From positions 1 to 36,645 of the forward strand of contig DAJH01000031.1 in NCBI GenBank assembly GCA_002498925.1: a stretch of 36,645 bases of DNA, read 5' to 3'. The notes under the pieces were generated by a model. That model was given only the letters and a program-made list of their open reading frames with translations, searched no databases and was not told the origin of the DNA. The position numbers were made by a program, and so were the translations under genes. This DNA is from Euryarchaeota archaeon UBA173. GTDB lineage: Archaea > Thermoplasmatota > Poseidoniia > Poseidoniales > Thalassarchaeaceae. The number at the start of each line of letters is the position of its first letter. Within the stretch, counting starts at the first letter, position 1. This document shows, piece after piece, positions 1 through 7,746 of the stretch.

Positions 1-108
1 GAGCCAGAGCCAGAGCCCGAGCCCCAAAACTCTGGATGTCCAATTTGTGGGACGGAAAACGAACTTGGAGCCTCGTTATGCATAGTGTGCGGTTACTCAT
101 TCAAGTAA
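1..108 (+). CDS. C-terminal end of a zinc-ribbon protein (5' partial)
   Basis: Frame 1 is open from the first base and stops with TAA at 106-108, giving the last 35 residues of a protein that starts outside the window. The visible part begins with a Glu-Pro repeat (four EP units), a flexible acidic linker, and ends with a four-cysteine zinc ribbon made of CPIC and CIVC knuckles followed by GYSFK. A linker plus terminal zinc ribbon is common in archaeal membrane or regulatory proteins, but the main domain is missing, so no function can be given. It is 56 bp upstream of the EMC3-like gene on the same strand and could share its transcript. The reading frame is convincing because of the cysteine spacing and the clean stop. 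Confidence 0.75.
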   Translation, partial: EPEPEPEPQNSGCPICGTENELGASLCIVCGYSFK

Positions 109-164
109 GGGGCGATTTCCAAGAGTAATTCTACCGAAGTGTTGATTGTATTCATAGAGAGCGG

Positions 165-1103
165 ATGTACATGGCGCAGGGGCCTAAGCCGGGTGACGCA
201 CAGGCACAAGCCATGTCTTCAATGATGGGCCCAATGCTAGTTATGTTTGCAATAATGATTCCCCTTATGCTGTTCGACAGTATCAGAATCGCCCTCTCCA
301 ACAGCGCTGGTTCAGTTATCGAACCAATGCTCCCATTCCACTCTGAATACTTCGTTCCCACTGTTTTTGTGGTCGGTTCAAGCATCATGGTAGTCAACAC
401 GATAATCAGATCACTATTTACTGACCCCCTGAAACAAGCTCACCATGCACATAGGTCCAAGCAAATCAGCTCTCAAATGAGAGAGGCGCAGAGGGAGAGG
501 GATACAGCGAGGGTCAGTAAAATGCAGGAGTTGCAAATGGAACTAATGCCCGAGTCAATGGCTCAGCAGGCTCAGATGATGAGACCAATGATGTTCACCA
601 TTGTTTTCATTATCGCAATATTCAGTTGGATGGCCATTTCAGTAGAAGAATTCAGAGTTGGCTATGTTAGCCTCCCTTGGGCTCCCACATGGAGCTTCAA
701 TGATAGAGTAATGTGGATTTTCCCAGCATGGATCGCCTCTTACATTACTATGAGCGCGCCACTTGGAAGAATTATTGACAGGCACATCAAGATTTACCGA
801 TATCGCGTACACCCACTCGTGATAGCTGCTGAGCCGATTCCGGAACCCCTGTTGCACCTACTCGAGGAGGTCAAGCAGAAGGCACGTCCAGATTCAAGGA
901 CTCGGAGGTCCCAGAGGAGGAGGGACGGACCCAGGAAGACGGGCAACCAATCAAGCTCCAAATCCGATAGGAAGAAAGGTGGCAATCTACAAGTCGCACC
1001 ACCCAAGACGGGATCTACATGCCCGTCATGCGACTCTGAGATGATATCTAGGACATCAATGGGCAAGCTAAGGTGCGAAGTTTGTAGACATGAGTGGAGA
1101 TGA
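165..1103 (+). CDS. EMC3/DUF106-type membrane protein (Oxa1 superfamily) with C-terminal zinc ribbon
   Basis: This 312-residue protein matches the archaeal DUF106/EMC3 family of the Oxa1/YidC/Get1 superfamily, small membrane proteins thought to help insert other membrane proteins. Hydrophobic segments lie near residues 20-45 and 65-85; a charged, Met/Gln-rich coiled-coil-like stretch follows at about 92-140; further membrane segments are at about 145-165 and 180-205. Typical family members are roughly 180-220 residues. This one continues with a very basic tail (about 240-275, rich in Arg, Lys and Ser) and a zinc ribbon using C286, C289, C304 and C307. Position just before cytidylate kinase and Cbf5 is the conserved archaeal order, which supports the call. 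ATG 165 is used; ATG 171 is an equally possible start. The last 14 nt overlap the next gene. Insertase activity is inferred from the family. Confidence 0.88.
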   Translation: MYMAQGPKPGDAQAQAMSSMMGPMLVMFAIMIPLMLFDSIRIALSNSAGSVIEPMLPFHSEYFVPTVFVVGSSIMVVNTIIRSLFTDPLKQAHHAHRSKQISSQMREAQRERDTARVSKMQELQMELMPESMAQQAQMMRPMMFTIVFIIAIFSWMAISVEEFRVGYVSLPWAPTWSFNDRVMWIFPAWIASYITMSAPLGRIIDRHIKIYRYRVHPLVIAAEPIPEPLLHLLEEVKQKARPDSRTRRSQRRRDGPRKTGNQSSSKSDRKKGGNLQVAPPKTGSTCPSCDSEMISRTSMGKLRCEVCRHEWR

Positions 1104-1641
1104 GGACTTGACTAATTTGACCGTTAGCGGTAAGCCCGGTAGCGGTACATCTACCTTGGTGGAAAGAATTGCACAAGAAAGAGGTTGGAAATCAGTAAAT
1201 GGCGGGGATGTCTTCAGATCAGAGGCCTCTAGGAGGGAACTTTCTGTTGAAGACTTCAGCAGACTATGCAAGGAAGATTTGGACGTCGACCGATCACTGG
1301 ATACAATGCTCAGAGAACTACTGATTTCTGAAAATGGTCCTGAAATATTGGAAAGTAGACTAGTCGGTTGGTGGGCACACTCTCTGGAAATTGACTGTCT
1401 AAGGGTTTGGATAAGTGTCTCCGATGAAGAAAGGGCTAGGAGAATAATGGAGAGAGAAGGACTAGACTACGATACGGCCTTGTCTGCATCCAGGCAGAGG
1501 AATCAAGATGATATGCTAAGGTACAGGACCCTCTATGGAATAGACCTAGATGATATGACGCCTTACAACATGATTGTGGAAGCCGACTCGATAGATGCCG
1601 ATGAGGTATTCAGACTAGTTAATTCGAGGGTCGGTGTGTAA
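1090..1641 (+). CDS. cmk: cytidylate kinase (archaeal type)
   Basis: Cytidylate kinase transfers phosphate from ATP to CMP/dCMP in cytoplasmic pyrimidine nucleotide metabolism. The 183-residue protein has a P-loop at residues 14-22 (GKPGSGTST), the archaeal Cmk signature, followed by NGGDVFRSEA, which fits the CMP-binding region. The lid segment (SDEERARRIMEREG) and the later RYRTLYGID stretch are also typical. Length fits archaeal Cmk, which is shorter than the bacterial enzyme. The ATG at 1090 overlaps the end of the EMC3-like gene by 14 nt, and the stop at 1641 is one base from the cbf5 ATG, so the three genes look co-transcribed and translationally coupled. Adenylate kinases have a related fold, but the P-loop variant and the gene neighbourhood favour Cmk. 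Confidence 0.93.
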   Translation: MSGDEDLTNLTVSGKPGSGTSTLVERIAQERGWKSVNGGDVFRSEASRRELSVEDFSRLCKEDLDVDRSLDTMLRELLISENGPEILESRLVGWWAHSLEIDCLRVWISVSDEERARRIMEREGLDYDTALSASRQRNQDDMLRYRTLYGIDLDDMTPYNMIVEADSIDADEVFRLVNSRVGV

Positions 1642-1642
1642 G

Positions 1643-2620
1643 ATGTCTTCTGACTTATTTGTCCTGGACGAGGGAGCAGTAACCGATTCGAGGAGAGGGA
1701 CCGATCCATATTCTAGGGATTTAGGAGAACTTCTGGAGTCCGGAATTATCCTAGTTAACAAGCCACGAGGTCCGACAAGCCATCAATTAGCAGCATGGAC
1801 AAGGGGACTTCTTGGAATAAAGAAGCTAGGGCACGGAGGGACTCTCGACCCATTCGCTACAGGGCTCCTTAGTTTGTTATGTGGAAAGGCGACAAGACTG
1901 ACCGACATCATCCTTTCAGGAGACAAGACATATGTCGGTGTCTTCAGGTTCTCCGAGAAAGTAGAAGTTGAAGATTTGAACCAAGTCCTTTCTTCACTTA
2001 TCGGGAAGGCCTACAATGTACCGCCCAGGGAGTCCGCGGTAAAAGTAAGAGTTAGGAGTAGGCAATTCAATTCGATAAAATGTCTAGACTCTGATTCTGA
2101 TTCAAGGATTTTCGTCATTGAGATCTCCTGCGAAGCTGGAAGTTATATCAGGACTTTGGCCAGAGATATCGGACTGCTGGTCGGCACTCCTTGTGAACTG
2201 ATAGAGTTGCATAGGACAAAGAGTGGCACCTTTGACTCAGCAATGGCCTGCACTATGCAGCAACTAACTGATGCTGTGCATGTTTGGAGGGAACACGGCG
2301 ATGAAAAAGCGATAAGAAAACTAATCTCCCCAATTGAAAGAGTCCTAGTATCACTTCCAAAAATTGTAGTCAAGGATGGCGCAGCAGCTGCAGTCTCCCA
2401 TGGAGCATCGTTGGCTAGGCCTGGAATAGCCAAGTTTTCACAGGGAGCTAGGGAAGGATCTACCGTACTTATCCAGAGCTTGAAGGGCGAGGCCATCGCA
2501 ATAGCCGAATTGAAGGTCGATACCGACGATTTACCCGGAATGACCTCAGGAGAGGTAGCCATTCCAAAATCCGTCTTGATGGCGCCTGGAACTTATCCAC
2601 AGACGTGGTCCAAGGACTAA
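1643..2620 (+). CDS. truB: tRNA/rRNA pseudouridine synthase Cbf5 (TruB family, H/ACA RNP)
   Basis: Cbf5 is the catalytic subunit of archaeal H/ACA guide RNPs and also makes pseudouridine 55 in tRNA. The 325-residue product has the TruB catalytic block GHGGTLDPFATG with the nucleophile at D69, preceded by the VNKPRGPTSHQ motif, and later GSYIRTLARDIG. The last about 80 residues, including VSHGASLARPGI, correspond to the PUA domain that holds the guide RNA and the tRNA acceptor end. I chose ATG 1643, one base after the cmk stop; an in-frame GTG at 1634 would add three residues and overlap cmk. The N-terminal extension before residue 30 is typical of archaeal and eukaryotic Cbf5 and not of bacterial TruB. 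It closes the EMC3-cmk-cbf5 cluster. Confidence 0.95.
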   Translation: MSSDLFVLDEGAVTDSRRGTDPYSRDLGELLESGIILVNKPRGPTSHQLAAWTRGLLGIKKLGHGGTLDPFATGLLSLLCGKATRLTDIILSGDKTYVGVFRFSEKVEVEDLNQVLSSLIGKAYNVPPRESAVKVRVRSRQFNSIKCLDSDSDSRIFVIEISCEAGSYIRTLARDIGLLVGTPCELIELHRTKSGTFDSAMACTMQQLTDAVHVWREHGDEKAIRKLISPIERVLVSLPKIVVKDGAAAAVSHGASLARPGIAKFSQGAREGSTVLIQSLKGEAIAIAELKVDTDDLPGMTSGEVAIPKSVLMAPGTYPQTWSKD

Positions 2621-2621
2621 A

Positions 2622-2717
2622 TCAAGCGATTTCATGCTCTTCGTAAACCCACTCTTCGGTTTCAAGCCTAATCTTCAGTTTCATCATGGTTAGACCCCAT
2701 TGTAGCCATCGCGGCAT
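2622..2717 (-). CDS. possible 31-residue small protein
   Basis: The 186-bp gap between cbf5 and the surface protein gene contains a minus-strand ORF with an ATG at 2717 and TGA at 2622. The product starts MPRWLQWGL and ends with an acidic stretch (LETEEWVYEEHEIA); a shorter start is available at a double ATG ten codons in. There is no clear Shine-Dalgarno sequence or recognisable domain. It lies on the same strand as the surface protein gene and downstream of it. The aromatic and charged composition looks protein-like, but an ORF this short is expected by chance. The rest of the gap shows nothing else I can identify. Confidence 0.18.
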   Translation of the reverse strand: MPRWLQWGLTMMKLKIRLETEEWVYEEHEIA

Positions 2718-2806
2718 ACAAATTCGACTCCAGTTGTGGTTTAACTATTCCCTGAAAATAGTTGATTATCAGCCAGATGTGAACTAATTTCGGAAGAAAT
2801 TACTAC

Positions 2807-5188
2807 TCATTTCCCTCGCTTGTTATACGGCTTCTTGACTCTCCCGGGTCCGAGTCTTAGGGCAGTAATGGCTATTGCAATTAGTCCAATTGAACCAACG
2901 ATAATCGCAGGTCCTCTGTCCACGCCCACATCTTTCTCAGAATTAGACTCCCGTCCTGAAACATCAATTTCTACGGACTTTTCATTATTTTCCTCATTGG
3001 TCTCTTGAATCGAGTTGGTGCCATCTGCAACTATTCTGATCATTTGGGTACCCGGGCCAGATAGTGCAGCATCACAATTAGTTTCGCCAAGCCCTCCTGA
3101 TTCGATCAAGTCAATGACTGCGGTTCCGACAAATACTCCGTCTACTAGGCACCTTATGTCCACTCCAACAGCCACTCCCATACCCTGGTTTCTGACGAAA
3201 ATTGAGATTCTAGCAACTTCTCCGTCTCTGAAGGTATTCCCCGAGCTTGTCGCGCTTGAAATGCTGACTGTCTCCACAACAAGGTCCGGTTTCGCCGTCA
3301 CTATGACCTCTATTTGTTGAGATATCTGATTGACCCCGTCACTAACTGTTACCTCAACAATGTGTGTTCCCACTGCCACTGGCGATAATTGCAAGTTTCC
3401 ACCTGAATCAATTGTTGCCCAAGATTTGCTAGTCATTATCGAAGGCATGGCAGTATCCGGATCATCAATGTCAATTTCAATCACTAAAGTTTCACCAAGC
3501 TCCATGTACACTCCAAGTGGCAATCCCTCCAATGTTGGCTCATCTAGTACTTCGGAAATACTAACTGTGAACGAGTCAGACCACTTATTCCCTCGTTCGT
3601 CGAGCACTTCGACATAGATTTCGGAATCGCCATGTGCATTGCTTACGGGCTGAAGTACCAAATCACTCCCAGACGAGGAAGGAATTATGATGCTCTCGTC
3701 GCTACCCCATGTGTTCAATGTAAGGCTCTGGGGTTCAGTAATGTCGTCACTACATCTCGAACTTAGTGGAATAATGATGCCTCCCCCATCTTCCTGCATT
3801 CCTAAATCATCAAACGGTATGCATGTCGGGTCTAGGTCCCACTCCACCAAGTACCCACCAGAAATACCCATTGACTCAACATGGACCACAGTGGTCTCAT
3901 TTGTTCCGTCAGACGACCATTGGAACCTCGTTGCAACACCGACATTAGCCGACTCCGTGAGTGATGGAAGAGCATGCCCCACTGGAACCTCCACGGTGAA
4001 GCTTCCAAGGCTGATTGGAAGACTCTCGACCAAGTAATCCCCTATCGCGAATCTAATTGAACTACCCGTGGGGGAAAGTCCGCTGACTCCCCCTCCAACA
4101 GAACCACTTACGACCAAGTGGGGATCATTGATATCCACTCTGGCCCCTGATATGCAACCATCCTGAATCTGAATTCTAATATGCTGCAAGGATTCTGGAT
4201 ACTGCAGTAAATCGCCCGATTGAATTTGGTAATAGCCTCCTACGTTACCATCAGCTAGTGCCCAGATGGTATGATTCCCCGATCCATACGTGTGAATCCG
4301 TCCTAACTGCTGCAATGGAGGGACTTCGATATCAAACTCCCACTCCCCTGATTCGCTACCTGAGGGCGAGAGTCCACAGGACTCTATGTCCAGATTATTC
4401 GTTATCCCTTCATATGGACTAATATCGACAATCGGAGAACCATCGCCAAATAGGGTGCTGATTGCGATTGAATTTTCGAATGAATACCATGGTTGGTAGT
4501 ACTTGACCCTAATTCCAACTGCATCTACTCGGACCTCGGAATCATCGCTCCCTCCTCCTTGGGAGACATAGTCGAAGGTCACGGATGCCCCTTCTATGTA
4601 GTTCCAATTCCAATCGGCTAAATCGTCGACTGGAACGACAAGGGGATTGTTCATCTTGAACACTCCAGAGAGGGTTCGGGTGTAGGTTGTTACTAGCCTA
4701 TCATTGCCGACGCCCTGTAGGATTATCCTGACCGAGTCTGAATTCAAATTGTCCGGTATTTCGAAGTGTAGAACCAGTGAGACATTTGCGATTGCCCTGC
4801 TATGAAGGGCAGAGAAATCGAACCCTCCGACTGTAATGTTCGGACCCTTGGACCAGGTGTAGAATGAATCAGGGGCCCCAGTACTGGAATTTGAAGCAGT
4901 AATGCTTGTCTCGGCCCAAGATGTTTCCACCTCTAAGTTCTCAGGCCTGTCATGTGTGAATGATAATTCTCCATCTGCCACCATCCCCGCGGTGTATAAT
5001 GCAGGATTCCCGGAGAACCCAGAAGTCGCACTAATGCTCCAATCGCCCTCTTCCTCGAAGGAACCAGCGGAAAATATCTCAGTCCCCTCTGCAGTAATTA
5101 CAGTATCAGCCGATATAACAAGTAATGACTGCAATAGTATCACCGACGCTAGGGCAAGCCCCAAGGTGCCAGTTTGGCGGTCCATCAT
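2807..5188 (-). CDS. secreted, membrane-anchored surface protein with CARDB domain
   Basis: This 793-residue protein has an N-terminal signal peptide (hydrophobic stretch about residues 8-27, after MMDRQTG), a long beta-rich acidic extracellular part, and a C-terminal membrane helix (about 757-778) followed by a short basic tail (RVKKPYNKRGK), so it should sit on the outer face with its C-terminus inside. Residues about 530-630 resemble cadherin/Ig-like repeats (LPLGVYMELGETL..., then SDGVNQISQQIEV). Residues about 633-745 fit a CARDB domain: KPDLVVETVSI, then FVRNQG and ETNEENNEKSVEI are typical landmarks. The first 500 residues are not recognised. An adhesion or binding role is likely from architecture; the ligand is unknown. 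It appears monocistronic. Confidence 0.85.
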   Translation of the reverse strand: MMDRQTGTLGLALASVILLQSLLVISADTVITAEGTEIFSAGSFEEEGDWSISATSGFSGNPALYTAGMVADGELSFTHDRPENLEVETSWAETSITASNSSTGAPDSFYTWSKGPNITVGGFDFSALHSRAIANVSLVLHFEIPDNLNSDSVRIILQGVGNDRLVTTYTRTLSGVFKMNNPLVVPVDDLADWNWNYIEGASVTFDYVSQGGGSDDSEVRVDAVGIRVKYYQPWYSFENSIAISTLFGDGSPIVDISPYEGITNNLDIESCGLSPSGSESGEWEFDIEVPPLQQLGRIHTYGSGNHTIWALADGNVGGYYQIQSGDLLQYPESLQHIRIQIQDGCISGARVDINDPHLVVSGSVGGGVSGLSPTGSSIRFAIGDYLVESLPISLGSFTVEVPVGHALPSLTESANVGVATRFQWSSDGTNETTVVHVESMGISGGYLVEWDLDPTCIPFDDLGMQEDGGGIIIPLSSRCSDDITEPQSLTLNTWGSDESIIIPSSSGSDLVLQPVSNAHGDSEIYVEVLDERGNKWSDSFTVSISEVLDEPTLEGLPLGVYMELGETLVIEIDIDDPDTAMPSIMTSKSWATIDSGGNLQLSPVAVGTHIVEVTVSDGVNQISQQIEVIVTAKPDLVVETVSISSATSSGNTFRDGEVARISIFVRNQGMGVAVGVDIRCLVDGVFVGTAVIDLIESGGLGETNCDAALSGPGTQMIRIVADGTNSIQETNEENNEKSVEIDVSGRESNSEKDVGVDRGPAIIVGSIGLIAIAITALRLGPGRVKKPYNKRGK

Positions 5189-5256
5189 TACCGTACGGGA
5201 GTAAGTCTCGCTTCAACCCGTTGGTTACATGACAGAAGGCATGGATGCAAAACTGT

Positions 5257-5264
5257 TGATATAC
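5257..5264 (+). promoter_or_regulatory. TATA-like box of tRNA-His
   Basis: The AT-rich octamer TTGATATA ends 27 bases before the tRNA-His 5' base, at the usual archaeal TATA distance, in otherwise mixed sequence. No start-site data are available, so this is inferred from position and composition only. Confidence 0.4.
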
Positions 5265-5291
5265 GGGACTTTGTCCGTTCAAACCACAGAC

Positions 5292-5367
5292 GGCTGTGAT
5301 AGTGTAGCGGTTAGCACGGTGGGTTGTGGTCCCGCCGGCCCGGGTTCAAGTCCCGGTCACGGCCCCA
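5292..5367 (+). tRNA. tRNA-His (GTG), with encoded G-1 and CCA
   Basis: The sequence folds as a full cloverleaf. The acceptor stem pairs GCTGTGA (5293-5299) with TCACGGC (5357-5363). The D arm has a GTG/CAC stem. The anticodon stem-loop has loop TTGTGGT, giving anticodon GTG (His). The T arm is CCGGG, TTCAAGT, CCCGG. The base before position 1 is G (5292) and the discriminator is C (5364), which together form the G-1:C73 pair recognised by histidyl-tRNA synthetase; here G-1 is encoded in the DNA. CCA is encoded at 5365-5367. It converges on ribA, leaving 8 bp between them. Confidence 0.95.
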
Positions 5368-5375
5368 TTTCATGT

Positions 5376-6014
5376 TCAGGTTGGCCCGTTTAGATCCTCG
5401 GAATTAATGTCATGCCCCATCTTATCTACCTTTATTGCTAGATATTCGCGGTTCCCATCACCTATTCCCGCTATCAGGGGCATTCGCTGCTCAACATTAA
5501 TGCCGTAAGAGACCAATTGACCAATCTTGTCAGGATTATTGGTTAGCAGGCAAACACTGTCGATCCCTATTAGTTTCAGAATTTCAGAAGCTACCCCGTA
5601 GTCCCTAGCATCTGCAGGATGCCCGAGAAGCAAGTTTGCTTCCACTGTATCCGCACCTTGGTCCTGTAAATTGTATGCCTGAATTTTTGCATGAAGACCT
5701 ATTCCTCTACCTTCTTGCCTCAGGTATAGTATGCACCCCCAGCCAACTTCTTGTATCTTGGAAATTGCAGCATCAAGTTGAGGTCCGCAATCACACCTTA
5801 GACTTCCAAATGCATCTCCCGTGAGGCACTCTGAATGAACTCTGAGTAAGACAGGGTCAGGCCCTTTCATCTCTCCAAGCGTCAATGCAACATGATCCAT
5901 GCCTGTCTCACTGTCATTGAATACTCTAATTCTGAACTCGCCACTTTTGGTTGGAAGCCTAGCATCAGCAGCAATTTCGGCAGCTTCTTGGATTCTTACT
6001 TTATTGCTATTCAT
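5376..6014 (-). CDS. ribA: GTP cyclohydrolase II
   Basis: GTP cyclohydrolase II opens GTP to the first pyrimidine intermediate of riboflavin synthesis, releasing formate and pyrophosphate. The 212-residue product has the three zinc-binding cysteines C63, C74 and C76 (SECLTGDAFGS then RCDCG) with the spacing of the bacterial enzyme, and the catalytic segment LRQEGRGIGL at 99-108. It is a stand-alone RibA, not fused to the DHBP synthase RibB. I place the start at ATG 6014, where the homologous region begins; a longer frame to 6068 exists but runs inside tusA. Start and tusA stop overlap by 8 nt, implying coupled translation. Many archaea use GTP cyclohydrolase III for this step, so the type II enzyme may have a bacterial origin. 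Confidence 0.94.
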   Translation of the reverse strand: MNSNKVRIQEAAEIAADARLPTKSGEFRIRVFNDSETGMDHVALTLGEMKGPDPVLLRVHSECLTGDAFGSLRCDCGPQLDAAISKIQEVGWGCILYLRQEGRGIGLHAKIQAYNLQDQGADTVEANLLLGHPADARDYGVASEILKLIGIDSVCLLTNNPDKIGQLVSYGINVEQRMPLIAGIGDGNREYLAIKVDKMGHDINSEDLNGPT

Positions 6015-6282
6015 CGCCAAGTGCCTCCTCGATACGATTACCGGAAGTGTTGCTGATAAAGAAAACATACTCTCCTGAATCCTCCGTGACTTCCAGAAGC
6101 TCTACTCCCATCCTGCTGCATAGCGAGGGGATGTCACGGAGAGTTTCTGGATCATCACAGACCACTTCGAGTACCCCGCCACCTTTCATGGCTGATATGG
6201 CAGCCCTTGTTTCATGTATCGGTATCGGGCAGAAGAATCCGAGCAGGTCCAGCCTTCTGGAAACCTCTAGATCCTCTCTCAT
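6007..6282 (-). CDS. TusA/SirA-family sulfur carrier-like protein
   Basis: This 91-residue protein has the compact TusA fold pattern: a strand (LDLLGFF), then the CPIP motif with the sulfur-carrying cysteine at C18, a helix, the GGGVLEVVCDDPET turn, and a second helix ending in a strand (EYVFFIS). TusA-like proteins pass persulfide sulfur to tRNA thiolation, molybdenum cofactor or other pathways; in archaea the partners are often unknown. It lies 24 bp downstream of the DEAD-box helicase and overlaps ribA by 8 nt. Pairing with ribA does not by itself explain the role; possible links are tRNA modification (with the helicase) or cofactor synthesis (with ribA), both inference. The family call is strong, the function is not. 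Confidence 0.88.
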   Translation of the reverse strand: MREDLEVSRRLDLLGFFCPIPIHETRAAISAMKGGGVLEVVCDDPETLRDIPSLCSRMGVELLEVTEDSGEYVFFISNTSGNRIEEALGDE

Positions 6283-6306
6283 CCCCTCACCGTAACTGAA
6301 AAAACC

Positions 6307-7731
6307 TCATGAATTTACAATTGCCGGCTCCAAGGAAATCCCTTGAAATTTCCTGCCCTTGATCACGTCAATAACATATGCCACCTTCTCAACATGTACT
6401 TCCACGATGGTACCTTCATCGTTTGAAGTGACCTCTCCTATTGCTATCTCGGGTATTCTTGATTCCATAACTATCCAATCTACTAGCTCTCTCTTCGTGG
6501 TTTCAGATTTGTTTACCTTCATACTCACGCGAACCATCCCGAAGTAATCAGATACTTCGTCCCAGTCATCTCTCCTTGCTATGAAATCCCTGTCTCTGCC
6601 TTCGGGCAATGCCGGAGGTTCAGTGAAGGGAATCTCGAGCCCCCAGGTAGAGCAAATCTTGTCTATCATACTCACCTCTGAGCTAGTTGAAAAGCTCCAA
6701 GCCTCGCCCTTCCTGCCCATCCTCCCAGTGCGTCCAATTCTGTGGACGTAGACTTCAGAATCATCAGGAAGATCATAGTTGACGACATGGGTAATGCCAT
6801 CAACATCAAGTCCACGTGCCGCTACATCTGTAGCCACAACTATTGTCTCAGAACCGTCCCTGAATGAGTCTAGGACTCTCTCCCTCTTATTCTGAGGCAT
6901 ATCTCCATGTAATCCAACAGCTCTGAATCTGAACTTTCCAAGCCTCTCAACTATCAGTTCAACCATTCTCTTCGTGTTAGTGAAAATCAGGATCTGAGAA
7001 TCGCCCCCTGCACTGCCAATTATTCTACCAAGGGCCCAAAGCTTGTTCGCACGTCCGACCTTTATCGCGTACTGTTCAATCTCCGGGACTTCGACTTCTA
7101 GGTCCTCACTCATTACATGGACTGGATTGTTTAGAAATTCCTCTGCTGCATCTAGAACTTCTTGAGGGAATGTAGCACTGAAAAGTAGTGTCTGCTCCCT
7201 ATTCACAGTCCTCTCAAAAATCCAGAGGACGTCAGGGAAGAAACCCATATCGAGCATTCTGTCCGCTTCATCCAAGCAGAAGAGGGAGATGCTCTCCATC
7301 TTCAGATGGCCACGCTTTGCCATATCGATGACTCTTCCAGGGGTGCCTACAACAATATCCGCTCCATCATCGAGCCTCTTTGCCTGTTTGTCAATGTCAG
7401 TTCCTCCATATACGGTCTCAATTCTGAGTCCCTTTTCGCCTTGGAGGATTCCCATTTCCTCCGAGACCTGGACTGCCAATTCTCTAGTCGGGCACAGGAT
7501 AATTGCTTGTATTTTCCCGAGTACGCTGCATCTCTCTATGGCAGGAATGCCAAACGCAGCCGTTTTTCCAGAACCAGTTCTTGCTTGCCCTACAACATCC
7601 CGGCCCTTCCTAGCATGTGGAATCGCCTCGATTTGAATTTCTGTTGGCTCTTCCCATCCACGTTCTGAAATCGCTTTGGAGATGTGACTCTCTAGGTCCC
7701 ATCTGTCAAACCCGGGGGTTCCAGCGCTCAT
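6307..7731 (-). CDS. DEAD-box ATP-dependent RNA helicase with DbpA-like C-terminal domain
   Basis: This 474-residue protein carries the helicase motifs in order: Q motif around residues 8-34 (F8, Q33), motif I ARTGSGKT at 50-57, PTREL at 81-85, TPGR at 130-133, DEAD at 154-157, SAT at 185-187, then ARGLD and HRIGRTGRMGR of the second RecA domain. After about residue 395 there is a further domain (VRVSMKVNKSE ... GTIVEVHVEKV) resembling the DbpA/CsdA RNA-binding domain, which in bacteria directs helicases to ribosomal RNA. It probably remodels rRNA or mRNA structure in the cytoplasm. The start ATG lies 15 bp after the stop of the upstream 94-residue gene, so it belongs to the same minus-strand transcription unit. 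The rRNA target is inferred from family behaviour. Confidence 0.93.
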   Translation of the reverse strand: MSAGTPGFDRWDLESHISKAISERGWEEPTEIQIEAIPHARKGRDVVGQARTGSGKTAAFGIPAIERCSVLGKIQAIILCPTRELAVQVSEEMGILQGEKGLRIETVYGGTDIDKQAKRLDDGADIVVGTPGRVIDMAKRGHLKMESISLFCLDEADRMLDMGFFPDVLWIFERTVNREQTLLFSATFPQEVLDAAEEFLNNPVHVMSEDLEVEVPEIEQYAIKVGRANKLWALGRIIGSAGGDSQILIFTNTKRMVELIVERLGKFRFRAVGLHGDMPQNKRERVLDSFRDGSETIVVATDVAARGLDVDGITHVVNYDLPDDSEVYVHRIGRTGRMGRKGEAWSFSTSSEVSMIDKICSTWGLEIPFTEPPALPEGRDRDFIARRDDWDEVSDYFGMVRVSMKVNKSETTKRELVDWIVMESRIPEIAIGEVTSNDEGTIVEVHVEKVAYVIDVIKGRKFQGISLEPAIVNS

Positions 7732-7746
7732 ATGAATTCCTCAGGA

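Noticed and set aside
1634..1642. GTG at 1634 as the start of cbf5
   Set aside because: The ATG at 1643 is one base after the cmk stop and gives a normal N-terminus; the GTG would add only three residues.
2820..5204. Several plus-strand ORFs opposite the CARDB surface protein
   Set aside because: Short, Ser/Pro/Thr-rich translations without motifs; the minus-strand protein has a signal peptide, domains and an anchor.
5293..5365. Alternative tRNA-His folding with acceptor GGCTGTG/CACGGCC
   Set aside because: It shifts the acceptor by one base, leaves a spare base after the T stem and an incomplete CCA; the chosen fold gives proper spacing, G-1:C73 and a full CCA.
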